Positions 51,758 through 59,645 of a stretch of 64,000 nucleotides of DNA are shown here, in pieces. Source of the DNA: a bacterium HR11. GTDB lineage: Bacteria; Acidobacteriota; HRBIN11. Position 1 is the stretch's first letter, and the number at the start of each line of letters is the position of its first letter. The notes under the pieces were generated by a model. It made no database searches, was not told where the DNA came from, and worked only from the letters and a program-made list of their open reading frames with translations. The stretch is taken from the NCBI GenBank assembly GCA_002898535.1, contig BEHN01000011.1:20694-84693 (forward strand), in the 5' to 3' direction. The position numbers were made by a program, and so were the translations under genes.

Positions 51758-52522
51758 CTACACCATTCGGAGACCGGCGATCAACAGAGCGCCGCCCACA
51801 AGACCTCGAAGGACCCGCTCCGAGACATGCAGGGTCAGCCGGCTCCCGATCAGGACGCCCGGGATCGACCCGATCAGGATGAGGCCGAGGGCCTTCCAAG
51901 GGAGGAGCGTGACCCGGCTATGAAAGAACGCTCCGACGGCCGTGATCAGGAGCGCATGCATGAGGACCGTCCCCACGATCCGACGGGACGGCAGGGACGT
52001 CCCGTGGGTCAGCAGGGGCGTGAACATCGACCCGCTCCCGATCGACGTGACCCCAACGAGCAGACCGACCCCAAAACACGCAACGGGCCGGAGCCACCAG
52101 CGGGCCGCCTGCGCCCGAATCCACACGGCCACCGACCGGTCCTGCCACCAGGAGCGGGCGACGACCGTTATAGAGGCCAGCAGGAGCGCCCACCCGATGC
52201 CATGCCGTAAAAGCTCCTGGACCCGTTCCGGATGGGCGAGGGCCCCATACGCCACGAGGGCCGACCCTAACAGGACGCCCGGGACGCTCCCGACCGCCAT
52301 GCGCCGGATGAGCGGCAGGTCCACGTTGCCCGCCCGCACGTGGGCCCATGCCCCAAAGACCTTCGTGACGCTCGCATACACGAGACTCAAATGGACGGCG
52401 ACCGTCGGCGGAAGCCCGAAGACGACGATCAAAAGCGGTGTCATGATGGAGCCGGCCCCGATGCCCGTCAGGCCCATTAACAGACCGACGGCCAGACCGG
52501 CCCATGGGTACATCCAGTCCAT
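51758..52522 (-). CDS. TauE/SafE-family membrane exporter
   Basis: 254 residues with about eight membrane helices arranged as two homologous halves: GLLMGLTGIGAGSIMTPLLIVVFG and GLLVGVTSIGSGSMFTPLLT carry the family motif. TauE/SafE proteins move sulfite, sulfoacetate or similar anions. Being the first gene of an operon with two siroheme-biosynthesis genes, a role in sulfite/sulfate assimilation is likely (siroheme is the cofactor of sulfite reductase). Start ATG 52522; Met4 is an alternative. Confidence 0.9.
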   Translation of the reverse strand: MDWMYPWAGLAVGLLMGLTGIGAGSIMTPLLIVVFGLPPTVAVHLSLVYASVTKVFGAWAHVRAGNVDLPLIRRMAVGSVPGVLLGSALVAYGALAHPERVQELLRHGIGWALLLASITVVARSWWQDRSVAVWIRAQAARWWLRPVACFGVGLLVGVTSIGSGSMFTPLLTHGTSLPSRRIVGTVLMHALLITAVGAFFHSRVTLLPWKALGLILIGSIPGVLIGSRLTLHVSERVLRGLVGGALLIAGLRMV

Positions 52523-52583
52523 CGCGTGCCCTCCATGCAGGACACGGGGCGGCGTATTTCGGTGTTAAGCGTTCGATACTGGG

Positions 52584-52919
52584 TTAACAGAGCCGTTCGG
52601 GAGGTGAGAAGTGAGATGGAGAGCGGAAGGGGTACCTCCACGAAAGCGCGATGTTTCAAGCAGTCGGCCGATGGGCAGGTCGGCAGATAGGCAGGTGGGC
52701 AGATGGGCAGGTCGGCCGGTCGGGCGACGGGCGTCGATCCCCGGCCCACCGGCCGTCATCCGGGGGCTTCCGGAGAGAGCCCGCCGTCCTGCGGGCGTCC
52801 TCCTCAGGCACCGCCCGTCCTGGCCGGGTCATCCGGAGGAAGCTTGAAAAATCGAGATCGCCGGACCATCGTTTTCCCTGATAGCAACCGCATTTCTCCC
52901 AACCGAACGGCTCTGTTAA
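52584..52919. mobile_element. TIR-bounded composite element, copy I (inverted)
   Basis: 336 bp with perfect 17-bp TIRs: TTAACAGAGCCGTTCGG at 52584-52600 and its exact complement at 52903-52919. In inverse order to copy H: arm, GGCAGRTN octamers (52673-52716), hairpin trio (about 52736-52832), arm with GAAGCTTGAAAAATCG. It has the same length as copy H and sits 61 bases upstream of the TauE start codon, between it and the candidate leader RNA. Confidence 0.75.
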
Positions 52920-53140
52920 AGGGAATCACGGGCTATCGACTGTGGACCATCGACCCCAGAGCGGAGGCCTGAGGGGGTTGCCAAAACACCTCGCCTGAAA
53001 CGAGACCGGCCGAGCTTCCGAAATGGACCTGGGTTCTATGGTCCGTGGCGGCACGGATGCCGCCACCCGAAGGCCGTCGTCTCTGACGACATATAGAGGG
53101 GAACCCTTACGGTCGGGGCACGACCCCGAAAGCTCGAGGG
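52920..53140 (-). other. Region of strong hairpins downstream of the leader peptide candidate
   Basis: Minus-strand RNA would fold into TCGGGGtcgtgCCCCGA (53113-53129), GTCGTCagaGACGAC (53076-53090) and GTGGCGGCAtccgTGCCGCCAC (53045-53066). No protein gene with convincing codon use is visible. The hairpins could be attenuators or terminators of a transcript from the 53334 promoter. Confidence 0.4.
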
Positions 53141-53233
53141 CTAACGGCGACAGCAGGTCAATGTAGAACCGATGGGGATCAGGAGAGAGGGATTCCACGC
53201 GGGGGCAAAACGTAGGGAGAAAACATGCGTCAT
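53141..53233 (-). CDS. Candidate 30-residue leader peptide with tandem Cys codons
   Basis: ATG 53233 is preceded by AGGAGGGAGAGG, one of the best ribosome binding sites in the window. The frame reads MTHVFSLRFAPAWNP... and ends LTCCRR, with two adjacent Cys codons (TGC TGT) just before the TAG stop and strong hairpins shortly after. Tandem Cys codons in a short upstream frame are the design of cysteine-responsive attenuators, and the next genes on the strand (TauE, siroheme genes) serve sulfur assimilation. However, element I lies in between, and no homologue comparison was possible. Confidence 0.35.
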   Translation of the reverse strand: MTHVFSLRFAPAWNPSLLIPIGSTLTCCRR

Positions 53234-53326
53234 CCTCTCCCTCCTGGCCAAGGCTCCAACCCACCGTCGGTCCGTCCCGGCGGCGGGCCGGGAACCCACC
53301 CGCTACCTTGCGGGGCGCTTCTACAC
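53162..53326 (-). ncRNA. Candidate structured RNA or leader RNA
   Basis: Starting where the promoter predicts, the minus-strand RNA folds with its ends paired: GUGUAGAA with UUCUACAU. Inside are hairpins CCCGCaaggtaGCGGG and TCCCGGCccgccGCCGGGA, then a long bulged helix made by CCGA-TGGG/CCCA-TCGG and AGGAGGGAGAGG/CCCTCTCTCCT with a ~30-nt loop. The layout (about 165 nt, closed ends, long bulged hairpin) resembles 6S RNA only loosely. It could equally be a leader, since the leader peptide start lies within it. Confidence 0.4.
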
Positions 53327-53333
53327 GTAAAAC

Positions 53334-53362
53334 ATTTTACTCAGCTTAACCCGCCGGGTCAA
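53334..53362 (-). promoter_or_regulatory. Strong sigma-70-type promoter
   Basis: On the minus strand TTGACC (53357-53362) and TAAAAT (53334-53339) are exactly 17 bases apart, followed by GTTTTACGTG. This is the best -35/-10 pair seen in the window and points toward the siroheme operon, about 800 bases away. Sequence from 53363 to 53623 is otherwise unassigned. Confidence 0.6.
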
Positions 53363-53623
53363 ATTACCGGGCCGAGGGACTGTTCCAAAACCGGTGGGGG
53401 AAAGGGCGGAAAAGCTCATCCCCGCTGGCTGTGGCTCGGACCCGGAGGCGGATTCCAAGAAAAACCGCTCCAGGCCTACATATCTGACCGATTCGCCCAC
53501 CCAAAATGGAACAGTCACGGCCGAGTTGAATTTCCAGCCGGACGGAACGACGGGGCCTGGGTCCCAAAGCCGGGGCCGCCATCCCCAGGGCCGGGGTCTT
53601 CGGCGGGGAGCGGCGAAAGGGGC

Positions 53624-54047
53624 TTAACAGAGCTGTTCGGTCGGGAGAAATGCGGCTCCCATCCGGGAAAACGGTGGCCCGGCGACCTCGATTTTTCAAG
53701 CTTGTTAAGGATGCCACCGCCATCCCTGGCGGTGTTCAGAGGGGATCGACCCGACCAGGACGGGCGGTGCATGCGGAGGACGCCCGCAGGACGGTGGGCT
53801 CTCTACGGAAGCCACCGGATGACGGCCGGTGGGCCGGGGATCGACGCCCGTCGCCCGACCGGCCGACCTGCCCATCTGCCGACTGCCCATCGGCCCACCT
53901 GCCCATCTGCCTATCTGCCGACCTGCCCATCTGCCAACCTGCCTATCCGCCAACTGCCCATCTGCCGAATACTTGAACATCGTGCTTCCGTGGAGGTGCC
54001 CTTTCCGCTCTCCATCTCACTTCTCACCTCCCGAACGGCTCTGTTAA
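53624..54047. mobile_element. TIR-bounded composite element, copy J
   Basis: 424 bp. Left end TTAACAGAGCTGTTCGG (53624-53640), right end CCGAACGGCTCTGTTAA (54031-54047), 16 of 17 positions paired. Left arm to TTTTTCAAGCTTGTTAAGG, one CACCGCCatccctGGCGGTG unit (53715-53735), the invariant hairpin trio, CATCTGCC octamers (53872-53965), and right arm from CTTGAACATCGTGC. Confidence 0.75.
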
Positions 54048-54257
54048 CAAACTCTTCTCCTTGGGGTATCGTGTCATGGGGCCCATGGGTTTCACCTCCG
54101 TCTGGGATGGGTGCTTACTTCCCATCGGAGGCGACCTGTGGGCCCTTGGCCTACCCCAAAAGTGATAAGTGGTCAGCCTTGCATCCCCTATGCCTCGTCT
54201 TGTATTCTGCCAAGCCAAGCCCCGGCCGTCCGGCGCGGGGCGGATACAGAGGTCGGC
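54048..54257. other. Leader region of the protein kinase gene
   Basis: No gene is visible. It contains GGGGTATCGTGTCATGGGGCC, a GCCTTGCATCCCCTATGCCT patch resembling degenerate CATCYTG heptamers, and a CCCGGCCGTCCGGCGCGGGG hairpin-like run shortly before the kinase start. Confidence 0.4.
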
Positions 54258-55802
54258 GTGCATCGGGAAATCCCTCGCAGGCTACCGTCCCACATCGGCC
54301 GCTACGTCATCCGGCGTTTACTCGGCAGGGGCGGAATGGGTAAGGTCTACCACGCGTGGGACCCCCTCATGGACCGGGACGTCGCCCTGAAGGTCCTCCA
54401 TCCCCGGTTGGCGGCCCGACCGGCCTTTCGGGACCGTTTCGTCCGGGAGGCCCAGTCGGCGGGTCGTCTGCGGCATCCGAACATCGTGACGATTTACGAG
54501 CTGGGGGAGGCGGGCGGTGTCCCTTACATCGTCATGGAGTATCTGGAGGGGCGGGACCTCCACCGAATCATTCGGGAGCGGGTGCCGCTTTCCCTGCGGG
54601 AGCGGCTGGACATCATCGTGCAGGCCTGCGAAGGCCTGGGCTATGCGCACGCTCAGGGCGTCGTCCACCGGGACATCAAGCCCTCGAACATCCGGGTCTT
54701 GGACGACGGCCGCGTGAAGATCATGGACTTCGGGATCGCCAAAATCGAGAGCAAGCACCTCTACACGAAGACGGGCTTCTTGATCGGGACGCCCCGCTAC
54801 ATGGCTCCGGAGCGGATTCGGGGCCCCCGGGAGAAGGTGGACGGCCGGGCCGACATCTTCTCCCTGGGCGTCGTGATGTACGAGCTCCTCTTTTACCGGC
54901 ATCCCTTCGAGGCCGAGGACCTCTCGACGCTTTTGTACAAAATCCTCCATGAGCCCCCAGACCCCCTGGACGTCGCCGGGCCGGCCCCGGGTCTCGAGGA
55001 CCTGCGGCGGGTCTTGCAGAAAGCGATGGCCAAGGACCCGGCCGACCGGTATCCGTCGGCCTACGACATGGCCCGAGACGTCCGGGCTCTTATGGAGCGT
55101 CTGAGCGATACGGGCGTCGCCGTTCGGACCGCCGTCCCGATTTGGGACGAACCGACCCTGGGCCTCTATGGGGTCACGCCGCCCCCGGTCTCGGCCGAAG
55201 CGTCGGTCGTGCCCACGCCGCCGGCGGTGTCCGCCCCGTCGTTGGAAGCCGAGACGGTTCGGGAAGCTCGGCCGGTGCGGCCGCGTGTCCGACCGGGGCC
55301 CTGGATTGTCAGAAGCGGCCTGCTTCTGACCCTGCTTTTACTCCTCCTGATTCCGGCCTACCGGCGCTGGGCCTCAGACCGTCCGACTGCGGGTCCGACG
55401 ACCCCGGCCGTCGAGCCCGACCGCGGGGTCTCGACGGGGTCGTCCCCCTCTGTCCAAGCCGGGCGGCCGGTGAAGCCCTCGCCGGATTCGGAAACGCCGC
55501 CTGCCGTCCCGGCCGTCGGGGCCGACCGACCGGGGACCCTTGTACTGGACCTGCTCCCGTGGGCTGAAATCCGGGACATCCGTCGGGTCCCGGACGGGAC
55601 CCCCGTCGAGTTGACCCGACCGGCGTATACGCCTCTTCGGGTCCCGGACCTCCCGCCCGGCCGATACGAGGTCCGATACCGCCACCCCCGGATGTCGGCC
55701 GACGACGTCCTGGTCGTAGACGTAGGGCCCGGTGAGGTCCGGGAGGTTATCCAACCCATCCGGAAACTGGACCTGCCGCCGGTCTTGGGTGAGCCGCCAT
55801 GA
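54258..55802 (+). CDS. Serine/threonine protein kinase with C-terminal PEGA-like domain
   Basis: 514 residues, Hanks-type. Gly loop LLGRGGMGKVY (21-31), Lys45 in VALKVL, catalytic loop HRDIKPSN (Asp139), DFGIAK (157-162) and APERI are all present, so the kinase should be active. After a Pro-rich linker (~300-350) a transmembrane helix (LLLTLLLLLLIPAYRRW) leads to an extracytoplasmic Pro/Thr-rich stretch and a PEGA-like beta domain (GTPVELTRPAYTPLRVPDLPPGRYEVRYRHPRMSADD pattern). GTG 54258 with GAGG upstream is chosen; earlier codons look non-coding. It overlaps the next gene by four bases, so the two products likely work together. Confidence 0.92.
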   Translation: MHREIPRRLPSHIGRYVIRRLLGRGGMGKVYHAWDPLMDRDVALKVLHPRLAARPAFRDRFVREAQSAGRLRHPNIVTIYELGEAGGVPYIVMEYLEGRDLHRIIRERVPLSLRERLDIIVQACEGLGYAHAQGVVHRDIKPSNIRVLDDGRVKIMDFGIAKIESKHLYTKTGFLIGTPRYMAPERIRGPREKVDGRADIFSLGVVMYELLFYRHPFEAEDLSTLLYKILHEPPDPLDVAGPAPGLEDLRRVLQKAMAKDPADRYPSAYDMARDVRALMERLSDTGVAVRTAVPIWDEPTLGLYGVTPPPVSAEASVVPTPPAVSAPSLEAETVREARPVRPRVRPGPWIVRSGLLLTLLLLLLIPAYRRWASDRPTAGPTTPAVEPDRGVSTGSSPSVQAGRPVKPSPDSETPPAVPAVGADRPGTLVLDLLPWAEIRDIRRVPDGTPVELTRPAYTPLRVPDLPPGRYEVRYRHPRMSADDVLVVDVGPGEVREVIQPIRKLDLPPVLGEPP

Positions 55803-56662
55803 AAAACAAGTCGGTCCTACTGTATCTGGTCGTTCTCCTGACGGGCACGGCCTCGACGGCCTGGTCGGACCGCCCGTGGTATCAGGACTATCAGGAGGCC
55901 CTGGACCGATTGAAGAAGGGCGATGCCCGCGGCGCCATCCCGTTATTAGAAAAGACTCTTCAGACGGGGCCGGACCCGGGTCCCCAGCGGCCGACCTATG
56001 GGATGCACTTCATTGACTTCTTTCCGTATCTCCATCTGGCCCGGGCCTACTTGCTGATGGGTCAGTGCGCCCAGGCGCAGGAGATGCTGGAACGCTCGGC
56101 CCGCCGGGACCGGCTCCCGCCCGACCTTCAAGCGACGGAGCTCCGACCTCTGCGTCAACAAATCCAAGCGCAGTGTGCCCTCCCGGTGAAGACTCCGGCG
56201 CCGCCGGCGGCCCGACCGGCCGAGTCGCCGCTGGCCGAGAAAGAGGCCCCAGCGAGTCAGCCGTCAGCTTCGTCGCCGACTCAACCCAAAAGCCCTGCGA
56301 CGGACGCGCCGCCGGTCGGCCCGTCAGTCCCACCGATCCGGCGTTCGGTCCCGGCGGCCGTCCTGCAGACGGCCTGGCGGGCCTATCTCCGGGGGGATTA
56401 CGACGGTGCCGACCGGGTCTTGCGGGAGGCCCGCCAGCAGTATGAGCTGGACGACACGGCGTACTTCATCCTGGGATGTAGCCGGGCGGCCCGCTATTTC
56501 CGGGAAGGCGGCACCGACGGCCGTCTCCTCGAGGAGGCCCGGCGGTACCTGCGGCAGGCCCGTCAGCTACCCCCGGAACTCCAGAGTCGCCTCGCCCTCT
56601 TCATATCCCCCAAGATCCTGGCCCTTTATAGGGAATCCCGAAGAGCCGGCGGTGGGGAATAG
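55799..56662 (+). CDS. Exported TPR-like partner of the kinase
   Basis: 287 residues. A signal peptide (VLLYLVVLLTGTASTAWS) is followed by helical repeats WYQDYQEALDRLKKGDARGAIPLLEKTLQ and YLHLARAYLLMGQCAQAQEMLERSA. Residues ~125-185 are a Pro/Ala/Ser-rich linker, and the C-terminal part has AWRAYLRGDYDGADRVLREARQQYELDDTAYFILGCSRAARYF, again TPR-like. Such proteins commonly sit next to PEGA-tailed kinases. Translationally coupled (ATGA) to the kinase. No enzymatic motif is seen. Confidence 0.8.
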   Translation: MKNKSVLLYLVVLLTGTASTAWSDRPWYQDYQEALDRLKKGDARGAIPLLEKTLQTGPDPGPQRPTYGMHFIDFFPYLHLARAYLLMGQCAQAQEMLERSARRDRLPPDLQATELRPLRQQIQAQCALPVKTPAPPAARPAESPLAEKEAPASQPSASSPTQPKSPATDAPPVGPSVPPIRRSVPAAVLQTAWRAYLRGDYDGADRVLREARQQYELDDTAYFILGCSRAARYFREGGTDGRLLEEARRYLRQARQLPPELQSRLALFISPKILALYRESRRAGGGE

Positions 56663-56742
56663 TCCGCGCCCAGGGTCGGGTCCCGGTGGAGGCAAGAAGG
56701 CGCGGAAGAAAGCGTCAGCTCTTTGGGGCGCTTATCTTCTCT

Positions 56743-57210
56743 CTATCGTCGAGGCCGGTCCAAGATCTGACGGACCTTGATCAGGAAGTCGATGGGACTA
56801 AAAGGCTTCTGGATGTAGTCCACCCGACCTCGAAGGATGAGCGCTTGGTAGGTCGCTTCCTCCATATAGCCGCTCATGAAGAGGAACCGGGCCGTCGGGT
56901 CGTGCTGGCGAATTCGTTCGTACATTTCTTCACCCGACATTTTGGGCATGAAGACGTCCGAGATGATCAGATCGATCTCGGTGGCATGATTCAGGAAAGT
57001 CTCGAGGCCCTCCTCTCCGTTGGTGGCGATAAGGACCCGGTAGCCGTGGCCTTCCAAGACGGTTTGGATCATCGCTCGGACGCCGGCGTCGTCCTCGACG
57101 AGAAGGATCGTCTCGGTCCCCCCTTGTGGGACTGAGGCCACCGCGTCGGGCTGAGCCTCGTCGGAGGTCTGATCCGGCAAGGGTTCCGGAGGTTGGTGCA
57201 CGTGAGACAT
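56743..57210 (-). CDS. Stand-alone response regulator
   Basis: 155 residues. After a ~32-residue acidic, disordered N-terminus, a receiver domain starts at ILLVEDDAGVRAMI (Asp40/Asp41 pocket), with phospho-acceptor Asp85 (LIISDVFMPKMSG), Ser113 (FLFMSGY) and Lys135 (YIQKPFSP). The FMSGY/D.IQKPFSP pattern resembles receivers of hybrid histidine kinases. ATG 57210 has AAAGGGAGGGGCG. No output domain and no adjacent kinase of the two-component type; the neighbour on the other strand is a Ser/Thr kinase. Confidence 0.93.
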   Translation of the reverse strand: MSHVHQPPEPLPDQTSDEAQPDAVASVPQGGTETILLVEDDAGVRAMIQTVLEGHGYRVLIATNGEEGLETFLNHATEIDLIISDVFMPKMSGEEMYERIRQHDPTARFLFMSGYMEEATYQALILRGRVDYIQKPFSPIDFLIKVRQILDRPRR

Positions 57211-57284
57211 CGCCCCTCCCTTTTTACCCAGTGACGCCATGATGTCGGGACGGTGTCTGCCTGCCCATCTCCCGTCCCGTTGCC

Positions 57285-59618
57285 TCACGAGGGGGCGGGC
57301 GAGACGTCATGCGCCTCCGGGACCCGGTCCAGGCCGACCCGCCGGACGGCCAGGACCCGACTGAGGTTTCTGAGCTGTCGAAGGATACGGGTCAGCAGGC
57401 CGGCGTCGGTGACCTGGGCGACCAGGACGATCTCGCCGCGACCCCCATGGGTCCGGGCCTCGACTTGGCTTAAGTTTACATTCCACTTCTGAAAGACGTC
57501 CAGTACGGTGGCCAGCACGCCGGGTCGGTCCTCGACTTCAAGATGGATGGGCACCGGGAAGGTCTCTTTCTCGCCAGGCCGCCACTCGATTTCGGTCTGA
57601 AGCCGGTCGGCTCGGAGTTCCCGCCGTTGCGGGCAGTCCGCTCGGTGCAGGGCCGGCAGGCGGCCCGGATGGGCGCTGAAGTACAGAAACACCGGTTCAC
57701 CCGGCAGGGGCGCACAGCAGGCCGCCCGGCGGAACTCGACGGTCAGGGGCTCTTCCGAGTTCCGCAGGATCAACTCCGCATGGGTCGCCGGGCGCCGACC
57801 CCGGAAGGGCTGGAGGAGCTTCTTCAGGAGGCCCTCTTGGGACGGTTCCTCACGGAGGCGTTCGATCGCATGCCTCAGGCGTTCTTCGCTGACCTTCCGC
57901 TGGCCGACCCAGACGAGGAAGTCGTCCAGGGTATCGGCCCGAAGCCCGCCGAGGAGACGGGGGAACTCGGGGGTCCGGCGGAGGCGGGTATAGAAGTCCT
58001 CGACCTTCCACTGGTAGGGCTCGAGCAAGCGTTCCAGGGTCTCCCGGCCGGTCTGTCGGAAGGCCTCCCGCTGGGCCTGTTGCTTCCGGCGGAAGTAGGC
58101 CCGCAGTTTCTGTCGGGCCCGGTGGGTGACGACGAAGCTGAGCCAGCTCTCTTTCGGTTCCTGCTGAGGGCTCGGGATGATCTCGACGACGTCGCCCGTC
58201 CGGAGGCGGTAGTGGAGGGCGACCTGACGGCCGTTGACGCGGGCCGCATGGCAGTGCATGCCCAGGTCCGTGTGGACGTGGAAGGCAAAGTCGACGGGGG
58301 TCGCGCCCTTCGGAAGTTCCAGGATTTCGCCCTTCGGGGTATAGACGTACACCTTGTCGAAATCCAGGAGGTTCTGGAGGCTTCGGATCAGTTCCTCGGG
58401 CGTGGCGCCCTGGGCCTCCAGCTCCTTGAGTTCCCGGATCCAGGCCAGATAGCGGGGGTCCGAGGCCGGAACGGCGCCCTTGTAAATCACGTGAGCCGCC
58501 AGGCCCCGCTCGGCGATCTCGTGCATCTCGTACGTTCGGATCTGGACCTCGACGGGGACGAGGCCGTCCGAGTGCCGCAGGAGGATGGCCGTATGGATGG
58601 ACTGGTAGCCGTTCGGCTTGGGGCGCGCGATGTAGTCGTCGAACTCATCTCGGATATAGGGCCACTTCTGGTGGACGATGCCCAGGACTTCGTAACACTG
58701 CTCGACGGTCTCGACGATGACCCGCACGCCCAGGATGTCGTGGACCTGCTCGGGGGGAATCCCCTTGCGGCGCATCTTCCGATAGATACTGGACGGGCGC
58801 TTGACTCGCGTCTGGATCGTGGCCGTCGTCAGGCCACGGCTTTCCAGTTCCCCGGCGAGCTGACGCTGGACCTCGTCGAGCAGGGCTTGAGCCGACGCCC
58901 GGCGTTTTTCCAGGACCTGTACGATGTGGTGGTAGCTTTCGGGGTCCAGGTACCGCAGAGACAGGTCGCTCAGCAGGTCGTAGGCCTCGCCGACGCCCAG
59001 ACGCAGGGCCATCGGGGCGAAGATCGTCTGCGTCTCCAGGGCGACCCGAAGGCGCTTCTCCGGTTCGACGGCGTCCAGCGTCATGAGGTTGTGGAGCCGG
59101 TCGGCCAGCTTCACGTACAGGACCCGGGGGTCCTCGGCGGCGGCCAGGAGCATGCGCATGAAGTACTCGGCCTGGCGCTGGGCGGCCGAGGTAAAGGCGT
59201 GCCGGGCCAGCTTGCTGAGACCCTGCACGATGTGCGTGACCTCCGGCCCCACGACGGCCCGCAACTGCTCGACGTCGACCAGGTGGGGCGCCTCTTCCAG
59301 GACGTCGTGCAGGAGGCCGGCGGCGATGCTGACCTCGTCCAGACGCCACCGGGTCAGGATGTAGGCGACGGCCAGGGGATGACTCAGGTAGGGAGAGCCG
59401 TCCTGACGAAGCTGGCCCTTGTGGCAGTAAGCCGAGAGGGCATACGCCCGGCGGACCAGGTCCAGGTCGCCCTGCGGGCGGTAGGCCTGAAGGGCGTCCA
59501 GGATGTCGTCCACACGGACGTTTTTCGGGACGACCAGGTCATTGACTTCCATCGCCGGTCCGCCGGCCGCCGCGTTGCGGCCTTCTCCAATATTAAGCAG
59601 AGATAATCTTTCGGACAA
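57285..59618 (-). CDS. RelA/SpoT-type (p)ppGpp synthetase/hydrolase
   Basis: 777 residues. HD hydrolase domain with His66 (SAYCHKGQLRQDG), His80 (YLSHPLAVAY) and His104-Asp105 (LLHDVLEE) plus VKLADRLHNL, so hydrolysis should work. The synthetase domain has RPKPNGYQSIHTAILL and VEVQIRTYEMHEIAE. A TGS domain (DKVYVYTPKGEILELPKGATPVDFAFHVHTDLG) and a C-terminal ACT domain (VEDRPGVLATVLDVFQKWNVNLSQVE) follow. It balances the stringent alarmone. Met23 (59552) is an alternative start; the first 22 residues are weakly conserved. Confidence 0.95.
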   Translation of the reverse strand: MSERLSLLNIGEGRNAAAGGPAMEVNDLVVPKNVRVDDILDALQAYRPQGDLDLVRRAYALSAYCHKGQLRQDGSPYLSHPLAVAYILTRWRLDEVSIAAGLLHDVLEEAPHLVDVEQLRAVVGPEVTHIVQGLSKLARHAFTSAAQRQAEYFMRMLLAAAEDPRVLYVKLADRLHNLMTLDAVEPEKRLRVALETQTIFAPMALRLGVGEAYDLLSDLSLRYLDPESYHHIVQVLEKRRASAQALLDEVQRQLAGELESRGLTTATIQTRVKRPSSIYRKMRRKGIPPEQVHDILGVRVIVETVEQCYEVLGIVHQKWPYIRDEFDDYIARPKPNGYQSIHTAILLRHSDGLVPVEVQIRTYEMHEIAERGLAAHVIYKGAVPASDPRYLAWIRELKELEAQGATPEELIRSLQNLLDFDKVYVYTPKGEILELPKGATPVDFAFHVHTDLGMHCHAARVNGRQVALHYRLRTGDVVEIIPSPQQEPKESWLSFVVTHRARQKLRAYFRRKQQAQREAFRQTGRETLERLLEPYQWKVEDFYTRLRRTPEFPRLLGGLRADTLDDFLVWVGQRKVSEERLRHAIERLREEPSQEGLLKKLLQPFRGRRPATHAELILRNSEEPLTVEFRRAACCAPLPGEPVFLYFSAHPGRLPALHRADCPQRRELRADRLQTEIEWRPGEKETFPVPIHLEVEDRPGVLATVLDVFQKWNVNLSQVEARTHGGRGEIVLVAQVTDAGLLTRILRQLRNLSRVLAVRRVGLDRVPEAHDVSPAPS

Positions 59619-59645
59619 CCGGTCCCGGGTCCCGCCTCCCCATCT

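Noticed and set aside
52926..53264. 112-residue minus-strand protein
   Set aside because: No ribosome binding site, weak codon bias, no family resemblance; the strands form strong hairpins instead.
53035..53330. RNase P RNA, tmRNA or SRP RNA
   Set aside because: None of the universal segments (GAAAGTCC-type P4, tmRNA tRNA-like ends, SRP GGAA tetraloop domain) could be found on either strand.
57543..59606. 687-residue plus-strand frame opposite relA
   Set aside because: It is the antisense shadow of a strongly conserved gene, produced by GC-rich codon bias; no motif is present.
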